Shown one piece after another: positions 1 to 10,026 of a stretch of DNA of 64,000 nt (its first letter is position 1; the number at the start of each line of letters is the position of its first letter). The stretch lies in NCBI RefSeq assembly GCF_014158035.1, contig NZ_JACFXW010000001.1:62001-126000 (forward strand), given 5' to 3'. The DNA is from Rhizobium sp. G21 (GTDB lineage: Bacteria > Pseudomonadota > Alphaproteobacteria > Rhizobiales > Rhizobiaceae). The notes under the pieces were generated by a model that was not told the DNA's origin, searched no databases, and saw only the letters and a program-made list of their open reading frames with translations. The translations under genes were made by a program, and so were the position numbers.

Positions 1-1626
1 CGATAGCCCTCGGCCTGATCGGCGGGGACGAAAGGATGGATTTCGGAAAATTCCGGCCAGGTGATCGGCAGCATTTCGGCGGTGGCGTTGAGCTTCATCG
101 TGCAGGAGCCCAACGGGATCATGGATCGGTCGAGCGCCAGATCCCGGTCCGAGAGACGGCGGATATAGCGGGTCATCTCGCTTTCGGCCCGGTTCATGTG
201 GAAAATCTTGTGGGTGAGATAGTCGCTCTTGCGCAGGAGGTCTGCGGGCAGGCGCCAGTCTGGGGCAAAGTCTTCGGTCTTGAAATCGCCGCCGAAGGCC
301 CGCCAGACGGCTTCCAGCGTTACAGGCCGCGAGCGCTCGTCCAGCGATATGCCGATGCGGTCATGGCCGATCTTGCGGAGGTTGACGCCTTCCGCCACGG
401 CGGCCTTGAGGATGACGCCCTGCAGCTTGCCGACCTCAATGGTGATGGTGTCGAAGAAGCTTTCCGGCTCGACCGTATAGCCAAGCTTTTCGAGCCCCTT
501 GGCGAGGCGGACGGTCTTCTGGTGTACGCTCTGTGCGATCGCCTTCAGGCCCTGCGGGCCGTGGAAGACGGCGTACATCGAGGCCATCACCGCGAGCAGC
601 ACCTGGGCGGTGCAGATGTTGGAGGTCGCCTTTTCGCGGCGGATATGTTGTTCGCGGGTCTGCAGCGCCAGCCGATAGGCGCGGTTGCCGCGCGCATCGA
701 TGGAGACGCCGACCAGGCGGCCGGGCATCGCGCGCTTGAGATCGTCGCGCACCGCCATATAGGCCGCATGCGGCCCGCGCCATAGCCGACCGGCACGCCG
801 AAGCGCTGGGTGGAGCCGACGGCGATATCGGCGCCCATCTCGCCGGGGATTTGAGCAGGCAAAGCGCCAAGGGATCGGCGGCGACGGCGCCGAGCGCTCC
901 GGCGGCATGGAGCTTGTCCATCAGCGGCGCGACATCGCGGACATGGCCGTAGGTGCCGGGATATTGCAACAGCGCGCCGAACACTTCCGACGGGTTAAGA
1001 TCCGTGAAGGGATCGCCGATGACGATCGTCCAGCCCAGCGGCTCGGCGCGGGTCTTCAAGAGCGCCAGCGTCTGCGGATGGCAGTTTTCGTCGGCGAAGA
1101 AGGCGGTCGCCTTGCTCTTGGCGGAGCGCTGGGCGAGCGCCATGGCTTCGGCCGCAGCGGTGGCTTCATCCAGCAGCGAGGCGTTGGCGATGTCGAGACC
1201 GGTGAGATCGGTGATCATGGTCTGGTAGTTGAGGAGCGCCTCTAGACGTCCCTGGCTGATTTCGGGCTGGTAGGGCGTATAGGCGGTGTACCAGGCCGGA
1301 TTTTCCAGAATGGTGCGCTGGATGACCGGCGGCGTGATCGTGCCGTAATAGCCCTGTCCGATCAGCGAGACGAGATTGCGGTTCCTGTTGGCGGTCTCGC
1401 GCATCTTGTCGAGCGCTTCGCGCTCGGTCAGCGGCTTGTCCCAGGCAAGCGGCGTCTTGAGCCGGATCGAGGCGGGCACCGTGTCGTCGATCAGCGCATC
1501 CAAGCTGTCATAGCCGATGACCTTCAGCATCTCGGCCATTTCACTGGGCGAGGGGCCGATATGGCGGCGGTCGGCGAAATTATAGGGATCGTAATCCGTA
1601 AACGTAAAGTCGCTGGGCAGTGACAT
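1..1626 (-). CDS. gcvP: Glycine dehydrogenase (decarboxylating), GcvP P-protein; N-terminal part, two frame breaks
   Basis: P-protein decarboxylates glycine with pyridoxal phosphate and passes the aminomethyl group to the lipoyl arm of GcvH. The N-terminus reads normally ([18 protein letters not shown], then [20 protein letters not shown]), and the downstream half with [12 protein letters not shown] and [14 protein letters not shown] runs to the window edge, so about 540 of some 950 residues are visible and the PLP lysine lies outside. The frame changes near 841-848 (one base missing) and near 773-780 (two bases extra), leaving three frames that are each clearly GcvP. The start codon overlaps the gcvH stop as TAATG. 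Either the gene is inactivated or, more likely, the sequence carries errors here. Confidence 0.9.
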
Positions 1627-1988
1627 TAGCCGACCATCCTGTTGTAGGCGTCCTCATCCATGAGGGCTTCGATTTCGGCGGGATTGGCGAGCTTGAGCTT
1701 GAAGAACCAGCCGGCGCCCAGCGGATCGGAATTCACCAGCGCCGGATCTGCGGCGATGGCCTCGTTGACCTCGACGATCTCGCCGTCGAGCGGGCAATAG
1801 ACTTCGGAGGCTGCCTTGACGCTTTCGACGGTGGCGGAAGCGGCGTTCTTCGCGAGCGTCGCGCCGACCTCGGGCAGTTCGACATAGACGAGATCGCCGA
1901 GTTGATCGGCGGCGTGGCGGGTGATGCCGACGGTGGCGACATCGCCCTCGAGCTTCAGCCATTCATGTTCTTCGGTGAATTTCAGCAT
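1626..1988 (-). CDS. gcvH: Glycine cleavage system H protein (lipoyl carrier)
   Basis: A 120-residue carrier of the usual family length. It shuttles the methylamine group between P- and T-proteins on a lipoylated lysine, which is K58 in the motif [13 protein letters not shown]. The start at [10 protein letters not shown] matches the family; the open frame extends further upstream but into the repeat region and is not expected to be translated. It lies downstream of gcvT, separated by a 208-bp stretch holding REP-type hairpins, and its stop overlaps the gcvP start by one base. Expression should follow the glycine riboswitch ahead of gcvT. Confidence 0.95.
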   Translation of the reverse strand: MLKFTEEHEWLKLEGDVATVGITRHAADQLGDLVYVELPEVGATLAKNAASATVESVKAASEVYCPLDGEIVEVNEAIAADPALVNSDPLGAGWFFKLKLANPAEIEALMDEDAYNRMVG

Positions 1989-2051
1989 GGTGTGGGTCCT
2001 CTGGGGTGTAAGATTTGATGGGTGTGGTGGAATGGTGTGCGTCGGCGACCG

Positions 2052-2177
2052 CCCCTCATCCGGCTGCCGCCACCTTCTCCCCGCGATGCGGGGAGAAGGG
2101 CGATTATGGCAACGACGGCGCTCCAACCTCCTTCTCCCCGCGATGCGGGGAGAAGGTCCCGGCCGGGGGATGAGGGG
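2052..2177. repeat. Twin REP/RIME-like palindromic repeat between gcvT and gcvH
   Basis: Two identical 27-bp hairpins lie at 2073-2099 and 2130-2156. Each has perfect 10-bp arms (CCTTCTCCCC / GGGGAGAAGG) around GCGATGC. They are flanked by CCCCTCATCC at 2052 and its reverse complement at 2168, making a nested inverted module. This is the pattern of rhizobial intergenic mosaic/REP elements. It sits inside the gcv operon, so it may alter mRNA stability or gcvT:gcvHP ratios. Confidence 0.8.
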
Positions 2178-2196
2178 CGGAGCACGACATCCGCCG

Positions 2197-3333
2197 TTAT
2201 CGCCGATAACCCGGCGTCACGAAGGGCAGGGCGCTGACGGTTGCGGGGAGAAACTTGCCTCTGACCTCGGCAACAACCCGCGTTCCCGCAGCGGCATGAC
2301 TCACCGGCAGGTAAGCCATGGCGACGGGCGCATCGACGCTCGGGCCGAAGCCGCCGGAGGTGACCTCGCCGAGCAGATGTTGGCCCGCCTCGTCGGCGTA
2401 GAGTTTCGTATGCGCCCGGATCGGCGCCTTGCCGTCCGGCTTCAATCCGATGCGGAGGCGGGCGGGGCCATTCTCCAGTTCCGCCAGGATGCGATGGGCG
2501 CCGGGGAAGCCGCCGGCGCGCGCTCCGCCAGTGCGGCGGACCTTCTGGATCGCCCAGGTCAGCCCCGCCTCGACTGGCGTCGTCGTCTCGTCGATGTCGT
2601 TGCCGTAAAGGCAAAGGCCGGCTTCGAGCCGCAGGCTGTCGCGGGCGCCGAGCCCGATCATCTCGCAATCGGGATGGTCGAGCAGGCGGCGGACGACCGT
2701 CTCGGCGTCTTTCGCCGGGATCGAGATCTCGAAACCGTCTTCGCCGGAATAGCCGGACCGGGAGACGATGCAGTCGATGTCGTGGAGATCGTCGGTCTCG
2801 ACGTCCATGAAAGCCATGCTGGTCACTTCGGGACAGAATTCCGCCAGCACCTGGTCGGCGTGCGGGCCTTGCAGCGCAATCAGCGCCCGGTCTTCGAGCA
2901 CCTCGATGTCGCAGACATCAGAGAGATGGGCGCGGAGATGGGCGATGTCCTCGGCCTTTCGTGAGGCGTTGACCACCATGAAAAAGTGATCGCCGCGATT
3001 GGAGATCATGAGATCATCGAGAATGCCGCCGGCTTCGTTGGTGAAAAAGCCGTAGCGCTGGCGTCCGACCTTGAGGCCTGCGATGTCGACCGGGATAAGG
3101 CTTTCGAGCGCCGAAGCGGCATCGGAGAGATGTCCGGACTTCGCCCGGATCGTCAGCTGACCCATATGCGACACGTCAAACAGACCGCATTGGCCGCGGG
3201 TCAAGAGATGCTCCTTCATCACCCCCAGCGGATATTGGATCGGCATGTCGTAGCCGGCGAAAGGGGCCATGCGGGCGCCGAGCGATAGATGCAGCGCATG
3301 CAGCGGCGTTTTGAGGATAGGGCTTTCAGTCAC
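2197..3333 (-). CDS. gcvT: Glycine cleavage system aminomethyltransferase (T-protein)
   Basis: T-protein transfers the methylene group from aminomethyl-lipoyl-GcvH to tetrahydrofolate and releases ammonia. The 378-residue product is of normal length and shows the family landmarks: [13 protein letters not shown] near the start, [11 protein letters not shown], an ALQGP segment, [13 protein letters not shown], and [17 protein letters not shown]. It is the first gene of gcvT-gcvH-gcvP on the minus strand and lies about 70 bases downstream of a tandem glycine riboswitch, so it should be induced by glycine. Confidence 0.95.
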   Translation of the reverse strand: MTESPILKTPLHALHLSLGARMAPFAGYDMPIQYPLGVMKEHLLTRGQCGLFDVSHMGQLTIRAKSGHLSDAASALESLIPVDIAGLKVGRQRYGFFTNEAGGILDDLMISNRGDHFFMVVNASRKAEDIAHLRAHLSDVCDIEVLEDRALIALQGPHADQVLAEFCPEVTSMAFMDVETDDLHDIDCIVSRSGYSGEDGFEISIPAKDAETVVRRLLDHPDCEMIGLGARDSLRLEAGLCLYGNDIDETTTPVEAGLTWAIQKVRRTGGARAGGFPGAHRILAELENGPARLRIGLKPDGKAPIRAHTKLYADEAGQHLLGEVTSGGFGPSVDAPVAMAYLPVSHAAAGTRVVAEVRGKFLPATVSALPFVTPGYRR

Positions 3334-3403
3334 GAACAGTCTCCCGGGTTCGGCGTTTCCGCCTTGCTCAAGTCCGGACGCGGTCAGGCGGTTCCGGTTC
3401 TCA

Positions 3404-3562
3404 AGCCCCCTCTGTCCCTTTGCCTGAGATTGTTATCCCTTCGGCAGGCGCATGCGCCATTCTCCAGAGTTCTGTTCCCACCCGATGGTCCTTTGGCCTG
3501 AGAGTTTCCGGGGCTGTTGCTCCTTCGGGCGCCGCCGCAATGCAGCGGGCTCTCCCATCGGG
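3404..3562 (-). promoter_or_regulatory. Tandem glycine riboswitch upstream of gcvT
   Basis: Read on the minus strand there are two consecutive glycine aptamers. The first (about 3556-3482) contains GGGAGAGC, CGAAGGAGCAA and ACTCTCAGGCCAAAGGACC. The second (about 3475-3406) contains ACTCTGGAGA, CCGAAGGGATAA and ATCTCAGGCAAAGGGACAG. These are the conserved core strings of the glycine riboswitch. Its place directly ahead of gcvT, followed by a purine-rich stretch before the start codon, fits glycine-activated expression of the cleavage operon. Confidence 0.93.
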
Positions 3563-3744
3563 TGACCAAGCCATAGCCGCAAGGCGGGGCCGATGACAAG
3601 CGGAAACGGCGCGATCGCCACAGAAATTGTCGCAGTAAGGGTATCCAGCCGTTCGGAGCCGCGACGCGCGTTCGGCTCGATGCGGCGCAACGTCCACTGT
3701 TCAGACGATCATTCTTGGTCTAGGCATGATCCGGGGAGACAATC

Positions 3745-4116
3745 ATGCGGGGATTCTTGCGAGCGAAAGGAGCGATATTGCGCATTCTCTGCGCCGTCGC
3801 CTTCGTCCTGCTCGGTTTTTCCAGCCATTCCATCGCGGATGCCGATGGCGCTATCGGCCCCAGATATCAACTTCCGGATGGATCCTATGCGTCGCTGTGC
3901 GAGCCCGGCGGTGGTGATCGGCAGTCGACGCCTGCCGATCATTGCAAGACATGCCTGATCGCGCAGCCGCACACCGCGCCGGCGCCCGGCCTCACCGCTT
4001 TCCAGCCGCCCGTATTCAACCTGCTCGGACTCGCCGCGCCCGCGGCCTTCCGCATTTTCACGCCCAAGCCGACTTTCCGGCGCCAGGCGAGTCGCGGCCC
4101 GCCCATGGCGGCATGA
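3745..4116 (+). CDS. DUF2946-like exported small protein of a copper locus
   Basis: A 123-residue protein with an N-terminal hydrophobic segment (ILCAVAFVLLGFSSHSIADA) that looks like a signal peptide. A short Cys/His motif (DHCKTCL) follows, then a second hydrophobic stretch (VFNLLGLAAPAAFRIF). This layout resembles DUF2946 proteins, which often lie beside copper chaperones. The gene ends 77 bases before the DUF1775-PCu(A)C gene and is probably cotranscribed with it. The function is unknown; metal binding by the CxxC is inference. Confidence 0.6.
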   Translation: MRGFLRAKGAILRILCAVAFVLLGFSSHSIADADGAIGPRYQLPDGSYASLCEPGGGDRQSTPADHCKTCLIAQPHTAPAPGLTAFQPPVFNLLGLAAPAAFRIFTPKPTFRRQASRGPPMAA

Positions 4117-4193
4117 CGCTTTCGACAGTCGTCTTTGATTTCGCCGCGAACCGCGGCAACACGTTCGCGCATCGCGCAGAGAAGAGATTTCCC

Positions 4194-5147
4194 ATGTTCA
4201 AGACCATTCTATCCGCCGCCGCCCTCGCGACCATCCCCGTGATGGCTTTCGCTCATGTGAGCCTCGTTCAGGGCGAAGCGGCCGCCGACAGCTATTATCT
4301 CGCACAGTTGCAGATCCCGCATGGCTGCGACGGCAAGGCCACCAAGGAAGTGCGACTGACGCTTCCGGAAGGCTTCATTTCCGCCAAACCGATGCCGAAG
4401 GCCGGATGGACGCTCGAAATCATCAGGGGCAAGTACAAATCGGCATATAAGGACCACGATACGCCGGTGACCGAAGGACCACTCGAAATCCGCTGGAAGG
4501 GCGGCGACCTGCCCGACGATTATTTCGACATCTTCTCGGTGCGCGGCAAGTTCGCCGGCCTCGCCGAGGGCGCGGTCGTTCCTTTCGCCGTCACGCAGGT
4601 CTGCGACGGGGCAGAAGCGGCGTGGAATGAAGTCGCAGCGCCCGGCCAGGACGCTCACGATCTTCCGAACCCGGCCCCGACGGTCACGCTGGTGGCTGCC
4701 AAGGCGATGCATCATCACCATGACGCCGCGCCCGCCACGGTGACGCTGGGATCGCTCGACATCACGCCAGGCTTCATCAAGGCGACCGTCCCCGGCCAGC
4801 CGGTGGCGGGCGGCTTCCTCTCCGTCGCCAATCGCGGAACCGAGGACGACAGGCTGGTGGCGGTCGAAGGCGTCGCAGATATCGACCATGTCGAACTGCA
4901 CACGATGTCGATGGAGGGCGACGTGATGAAGATGCGCCGGCTGCCGGACGGAATTCCCGTCCCTGCCGGTCAGACGGTGGAGTTGAAGCCGGGCGGCCTG
5001 CACATGATGCTGATGGGGCCGAAGCATCCCTTCGAGAAAGGCGATATCGTGTCGATGACGCTGGTGTTCGAAAAGGCGGGCAAGGTCGAATTCAAGCTTC
5101 CCGTCATGGATATCAAGGGCGGGGCGACGAAGCACCAGCACAATTGA
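4194..5147 (+). CDS. Periplasmic copper chaperone, DUF1775-PCu(A)C fusion
   Basis: A 317-residue exported protein. The signal peptide ends AFA before HVSL, which leaves a His at the mature N-terminus, as in copper-binding DUF1775 (YcnI-like) domains. DUF1775 covers about residues 20-165. A His-rich linker (AMHHHHDAA) leads to a PCu(A)C domain at about 175-310 with HTMSMEGDVMKMRRL and GGLHMMLMG, matching the His/Met copper(I) motif of that family; the C-terminus is KHQHN. It probably delivers copper to cytochrome oxidase. The frame is open upstream, but ATG 4194 gives the signal peptide. A hairpin terminator follows at 5164. Confidence 0.88.
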   Translation: MFKTILSAAALATIPVMAFAHVSLVQGEAAADSYYLAQLQIPHGCDGKATKEVRLTLPEGFISAKPMPKAGWTLEIIRGKYKSAYKDHDTPVTEGPLEIRWKGGDLPDDYFDIFSVRGKFAGLAEGAVVPFAVTQVCDGAEAAWNEVAAPGQDAHDLPNPAPTVTLVAAKAMHHHHDAAPATVTLGSLDITPGFIKATVPGQPVAGGFLSVANRGTEDDRLVAVEGVADIDHVELHTMSMEGDVMKMRRLPDGIPVPAGQTVELKPGGLHMMLMGPKHPFEKGDIVSMTLVFEKAGKVEFKLPVMDIKGGATKHQHN

Positions 5148-5163
5148 GCAGGGCACGTAACGG

Positions 5164-5196
5164 AAAAGAGCGGCCCGTCGCCGCTCTTTTCTTTTT
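5164..5196. terminator. Rho-independent terminator, probably bidirectional
   Basis: Ten-base arms AAAAGAGCGG and CCGCTCTTTT enclose CCCGTCG and are followed by CTTTTTC. The hairpin lies between the copper chaperone gene and the convergent minus-strand gene at 5196 and can serve both directions. Confidence 0.85.
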
Positions 5197-5537
5197 CAAC
5201 CGTCTTCGGTTTCCTCTTCCTTGTGCCGTCGCGTGACGACCCTGGTCGCGCCGGGCCCTTCGGGCCTGCCGCCATTGAGCCGATATTCCTCTTCCGCCTG
5301 GGCATAGGTCATCATCGGCTGTCGGCGCTTCTCGCCCGCCTCGAGAAAGAAGGTCGTCATGCCGGACGACATGACCGGCGGCGCGCCCGACTTTCCGTCC
5401 GGCGCGGTCTTGCGCTCAGGCGTCAGAGCCCGTGTGGCGGTCTCGACGGGAGAGACGCCGCTGACGCGCGCATTGGGGCGCAAGGCTTCCGCTGCATAAG
5501 CCGCCGTATGCGCCGACACGGTGAGGATTTGTGTCAT
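5196..5537 (-). CDS. Conserved hypothetical protein
   Basis: A 113-residue soluble protein with no recognisable domain. The N-terminus is Ala-rich and possibly helical (SAHTAAYAAEALRPNARVSG); the C-terminus is charged (RRHKEEETEDG). It has no signal peptide or membrane segment. It converges on the copper locus and shares the terminator hairpin at 5164. High-GC codon use supports coding. Confidence 0.6.
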   Translation of the reverse strand: MTQILTVSAHTAAYAAEALRPNARVSGVSPVETATRALTPERKTAPDGKSGAPPVMSSGMTTFFLEAGEKRRQPMMTYAQAEEEYRLNGGRPEGPGATRVVTRRHKEEETEDG

Positions 5538-5986
5538 GGCTCTCGATCCAGTTATTCCAATGTGACGAGGCTAGAGCAATGTTCTGGATCTCCTGTTTCC
5601 GAAAAAATTAGAAATTTAGCGGAGTTAGCCTTTTCCAGCCGCGCTTGTGACAAATGCAATCGGCTGGTGCGGCATTTTTTCGCGTTCGACCAAAGGTGAT
5701 GCAGAATGGCCGCACCCGAGGGATTGAGAACGCCCGCCACCTCATCACCGCATTTCAGCCATCAAGCCGCCAAGCTTGCCGACGATGAGTGTGTCCGTAA
5801 CGAAAGGCTGTGAGATGAAAAACACGGCCTGGAAAAATCGACCGCCGACGGGAACCTTGGGGCCCGAATGATGTTCACAGGGCGTCAGGGTTCATAGAGG
5901 GCCGCTGATAGTCAACAGCGATGCCCGTCTTGGGCGGGGGCGATTGACGGAAGGCCTGACCTTCCGGAGAAATCGAAGGAGTTAAC
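5538..5986. other. Non-coding stretch upstream of the Omp25-like gene
   Basis: No convincing gene is seen. GGAAC at about 5850 followed after 16 bases by TGTT resembles an EcfG (general stress sigma) promoter (GGAAC-N16/17-CGTT) with one mismatch, about 110 bases before the outer-membrane protein start. This is suggestive only. The ribosome-binding site GAAGGAG lies just before 5987. Confidence 0.3.
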
Positions 5987-6631
5987 ATGATGAAGAAAAC
6001 TTTGATCCTCTCGGCGGTGGCGCTGTGCGCCGCGACCTCCGTTCACGCAGCCGACCTGGTGTCGCCCGAACCGGCGCCTCCGGCGATCACCGAAGAAATC
6101 GTCGCGCCGGCCACCTGGGACGGCGGCTATATCGGTGTCATGGGCGGCGCGAACTGGACCAACAGCGATTACGACTTCGGCGCGACGAGCCGCGACCGTT
6201 GGCTCAACGGCGGTTCGCTCGGCGCGTTCGCCGGCTGGAACCATCAGCTCGACAACAGCATCGTGCTCGGCCTGGAAGGCGACTTTTCCTACAAGTGGAA
6301 CGAGGAAGACGTTCGCGGTCGTGAAACCGGCACCGACTGGTCGGGCTCCGTTCGCGGTCGCGTCGGCTATGCCGTGATGGACAACGCGCTGCTCTACGGC
6401 GCGGCCGGCTACACGGTGACTCGCGGCTATCTCGACGACGCCACCGGCGACAAGGACACCAAGGCTCTGCACGGCTACACCGTCGGCGCCGGCGTTGACT
6501 ACAAGTTCACCGAGAACATGTTCGGCCGCGTCGAATATCGCTTCAACGATTACGGCAGCGCCAATATCGGCGGCACGGATGTCGACGCTCAGCAGCATGA
6601 AGCGCTGATCGGCGTCGGCTTCAAGTTCTGA
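5987..6631 (+). CDS. Omp25/RopB-like outer-membrane beta-barrel protein
   Basis: A 214-residue exported porin-like protein. A signal peptide ends VHAAD, followed by a short Pro-rich linker and the signature WDGGYIGVMGGANW of the OmpA-like/Omp25 eight-strand barrel. Repeating aromatic-ended strands (GLEGDFSYKW, GSVRGRVGYA, FGRVEYRFNDYG) lead to a C-terminal VGFKF ending in Phe, the BAM recognition signal. Two in-frame ATGs stand together at 5987 and 5990 behind GAAGGAG. In related rhizobia such proteins are abundant and stabilise the envelope. A terminator follows at 6653. Confidence 0.9.
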   Translation: MMKKTLILSAVALCAATSVHAADLVSPEPAPPAITEEIVAPATWDGGYIGVMGGANWTNSDYDFGATSRDRWLNGGSLGAFAGWNHQLDNSIVLGLEGDFSYKWNEEDVRGRETGTDWSGSVRGRVGYAVMDNALLYGAAGYTVTRGYLDDATGDKDTKALHGYTVGAGVDYKFTENMFGRVEYRFNDYGSANIGGTDVDAQQHEALIGVGFKF

Positions 6632-6652
6632 TCCGATCGAGAACGCATGAGG

Positions 6653-6678
6653 GAAAAGGGCGCCGCGGCGCCTTTTTC
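6653..6678. terminator. Terminator between convergent genes
   Basis: AAAAGGGCGCC followed by GCGGCGCC and TTTTT forms a compact GC hairpin flanked by A and T runs. It sits between the outer-membrane protein gene and the convergent response-regulator gene and could act in both directions. Confidence 0.7.
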
Positions 6679-6697
6679 ATATTCGCGGCCGGCATCG

Positions 6698-7771
6698 TCA
6701 GGCGACGGCCTGCGCGGGAAGACAGAAGGGCGCGTCGTCGGCGACGGAGTTGTCGCGCATGATGCGCAATATTTCAGGCAGCGCCGCCTTGAAGGCCGAA
6801 ACGCAATCCGGATCGAACTGGCTTCCGGCGCGGCGTATGATGTGGTCCGCCGCCTGGTCCGCCGTCCAGGGCTCCTTGTAGGGGCGGGCCGTGGTCAGGG
6901 CGTCGAAATTGTCGGCGATGGCGACGATCCGGCCCGGGAGCGGGATCGACGCGCCCTGCAGGCGCAGCGGATACCCTTGGCCGTCCCAGCGCTCATGATG
7001 CGACGAGGCGATTTCGGCGGCGAGTTGCAGCAGGCTCGAACGCGACTGTCCCAGGATCTGGCCGCCGACCAGCGTGTGACGCTGCATTTCCGCGAATTCC
7101 TGCTCGGTGAGCTTGCCCTGCTTCAGCAGGATCTCGTCGGCGATGCCGACCTTGCCGATGTCGTGCATCGGCGCGGCGAGCCTGATGTCGGCGGCGACAT
7201 CCGGCGACAATCCATACGCTTTGGCGATTGCTTCGGAATAGAGACCGACCCGCATCGTGTGGCGGCCGGTCTCCGGATCCTTGTAGCCTGCCGCCAGCGT
7301 CAGGCGATAGATGATCTCCTCTTCGCGGGCGCGGAGTTCTCCCACCGCCTTGTCGACTTCCATGCGCAGCCATTCGGCTTTGTCGGCCAGTTTGTTGCGG
7401 GCGTCGGCCAGCGCCACGAGATTGCGAATGCGCGCGGTGAATTCGAGCGGGTTGATCGGCTTGGTGAGGAAGTCGATCGCGCCGGCGTTCAGCGCCGCCA
7501 TGCGGGTGGCGAGATCGGTGTCGACCGTGACGAAGACGAATGGCTTGTCCTTGTATTTGTCGAAGCGCATCGTTTCGATCAGGAAATCCACCCCGGTATA
7601 GACCGGCATCTGGAAGTCGACGATGCCGATGTCGAATTCCAGCTCCGGCATTTCCGACAACGCGTCTTCCGGGCTGATGAAGGGCAGGGGAATGCACCCT
7701 TCCAGCTTTTCGACCAGCTTGGTCAGGATCGTCAGGTTCGTCTTGTTGTCGTCTACGAGAAGTATGCGCAT
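6698..7771 (-). CDS. Two-component response regulator with HD-GYP c-di-GMP phosphodiesterase
   Basis: A 357-residue protein. An N-terminal receiver (residues 1-120) has acidic DD at 7-8, the phospho-acceptor D52 in GIVDFQMPV and K104 in FLTKP. A coiled linker leads to an HD-GYP domain (about 150-345) with H203/D204 in APMHDIGK, HHERWDGQGYP and GYP at 266-268. Such proteins hydrolyse cyclic-di-GMP when phosphorylated. It lies 9 bases downstream of a hybrid kinase on the same strand, and that kinase is the likely phosphodonor. All catalytic landmarks are intact. Confidence 0.93.
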   Translation of the reverse strand: MRILLVDDNKTNLTILTKLVEKLEGCIPLPFISPEDALSEMPELEFDIGIVDFQMPVYTGVDFLIETMRFDKYKDKPFVFVTVDTDLATRMAALNAGAIDFLTKPINPLEFTARIRNLVALADARNKLADKAEWLRMEVDKAVGELRAREEEIIYRLTLAAGYKDPETGRHTMRVGLYSEAIAKAYGLSPDVAADIRLAAPMHDIGKVGIADEILLKQGKLTEQEFAEMQRHTLVGGQILGQSRSSLLQLAAEIASSHHERWDGQGYPLRLQGASIPLPGRIVAIADNFDALTTARPYKEPWTADQAADHIIRRAGSQFDPDCVSAFKAALPEILRIMRDNSVADDAPFCLPAQAVA

Positions 7772-7780
7772 GGTCTACCC

Positions 7781-10026
7781 CTAAGCCGCCAGCATCATTT
7801 TGCGGCTGGCGATGTTCGTTGACAGTGTTTCGAGCTCCGACCGGCTCGGATGATTGGTCCGCATGTGCTGGGCGGCGTCGGCGATGTCGGCCAGGCCGAC
7901 ATTGGCGGCCGCGCCCTTGAGATTGTGCAGCATCGGATCGAGCTTCTCCGGTCCGCCGGCGTCGAAGGCCGCCAGAAGGTCGCGCAGCAGACGTTCCGAA
8001 TCGTCGAAGAAATCGTCGAGCAGTTCGCGGAAGACATCATCCCCCAGGGCGTCCGCAATTTCCTGGCGGCGGAGTTCAAACGGGCCTTTCCAGCCCGTGC
8101 GTTCGGCGTCCGAACCGCCGTCCTCGCCGACCTCGTCGGCCCCGACGGGTGCGGCTCCCGTCTCCATGACCGGTCGCGGCGCGGCATGGCCGAGATCGGT
8201 GATCAATTGCCGGAGCTGGATCATCGAGACCGGCTTCGAGTGGAAGCCTTCCATGCCGGCTTCCTCGCAGGCGATGCGGTCGTCCTCGGAGGCATTGGCG
8301 GTCATCGCCCAGATCGGCGCCGCATTGAAGGGCGCCGGCAGCGCCTTGATGTGCCGGGTCGCCTCGATACCGTCCATGACGGGCATCTGCATGTCCATGA
8401 GAATGAGGTCGAAATGCTTGCGGGAGGCGAGGTCCACCGCCTGGGCGCCGTCGTCGGCCAGTTCGACGTCCTGGCCAAGATGTTCCAGGAAGCGGCGGAT
8501 GACCTGCTGGTTGACCTTGTTGTCCTCCACCGCGAGCACCGACAATTTCGGCAGCGCATGGGCGGCGGCGGCATTGTCGGCCTTGCGGTTGGGCGGCGCG
8601 TGTTCCGAGCGCGGGGCGGGGATCTCGAACCAGAATTTGCTTCCGAGGCCCGGCACGCTTTCGACATCCATCTCGCCGCCGAACCGATCGACGATCTGCT
8701 TGCAGATGGTCAGTCCGAGACCGGTGCCGCCATATTTGCGGCTGATCGAGGCGTCGACCTGCGAGAAGGGTTTGAACAGCTTGATGCGACCGCTCTCGTC
8801 GATGCCGATGCCGGTGTCCTTGACCTCGATGCGAAGGCGTGGCGCGCGTTCGGTGCCGGTTTCGCGGAGGCGCAAGGTGACGACGCCGTTGGCGGTGAAC
8901 TTGACGGCGTTGCTCATCAGGTTGAGCACGATTTGGCGGAGCCGCGTCGGGTCGGAGTGGATATAGGGGGCGGCGAACACCGCAGGCATGTCGAGTTCGA
9001 TCGTGTTGCCGGCCTCGGCGGCGCGGCCACGCATCATCTCGGCGGCGGATTCGGCCAGCGCACGGATGTCGACGATGCGGTATTCGAGCTCCAGATTGCC
9101 GTGCTCGATCTTGGCGAAATCGAGGATCTCGTTGATGATGTCGAGCAGAGCCTCGCCGGCGCCGCGGATGGTGCGCAGATTGTCCTGGCACTCCGTAGGC
9201 AGTCTCTTGAGCTCCATCAGTTCGACCATGCCGAGAATGGCGTTGAGCGGGGTGCGGATTTCATGACCCATCGTCGCCATGAACTGCGACTTGGCGCGGT
9301 TGCCTGACTCCGCCGCCTGGTAGGCGTCGTTGAGATTGCCCGCCATGGTTTCGAGACTGAGTCCCGCCGCGCGGACGCTGCGCAATTGCCGGCGGAGGGT
9401 GAAGATCAGGAAGCCGACCGAGGCCACCAGCAACACGATGAGCGTAAGCGATTTCATCTCCAGCGCCTGCACCGCCTGGCGCGCGTCGGCGCGGTCGGCG
9501 CTGAGCGTGTTGTTGGTGTAGGTCAGCAGATGCTCGCTGTTTTCGGTCAGCGTCACCAGTTGCGCATATAGAATGCGCAGGCTGGCGATCGAGACCGTTT
9601 TGCTCGCCACGATGTCGTCGAAGAGCGGCGCGTTCTGAAAGACAGTGCGGCGGATCTCCGTCAGCTGCTTGCGCACCGTAGCGTCGACCTTGAAGTTTTC
9701 TTCGAAATTCGTCTTTTCGAGCATCGACATGCGCGAGAACAGGATGTCGTAGCGGAGCGACATTTCTTTCTGCGTGGATGCGAGGTGTCCGACCGCGATA
9801 TCGCGATCGAAACGACCTCGCGAAGGCGCCGCGCCTCGCGGTCGAGCTGATAGACCGACCACATGGCGTTTTCGCGAATGCCGCTCTGCAATGCCGAGTA
9901 GCGCGCGGAGATATCGTAATAGAGCGAGCCCAGGAGAGCCAGGAGCAGGACAGCGAAGACCTGCAGCACGGCGGTGGTCTTGCCGGCCTTTCGGATGACG
10001 TCGCTTTCCTGCGTGAGACTGATCAC
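7781..10026 (-). CDS. Hybrid sensor histidine kinase with REC and HPt domains; one frame break
   Basis: The GTG start at 10026 overlaps the upstream stop as GTGA. Domains in order: a transmembrane helix (VLQVFAVLLLALLGSLYYD), a periplasmic region, a second helix (LIVLLVASVGFLIF), HisKA with the phospho-His in TMGHEIRTPLNAI (about 9265), HATPase_c (NLMSNAVKFT, DTGIGI, GGTGLGLTICKQ), a receiver (LAVEDNKVNQ, DLILMDMQMPVMDG) and a C-terminal HPt (MLHNLKGAAANVG). This is a full phosphorelay kinase feeding the adjacent HD-GYP regulator. The reading frame shifts near 9790-9815, consistent with one missing base; both sides are clearly the same protein. Confidence 0.88.
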
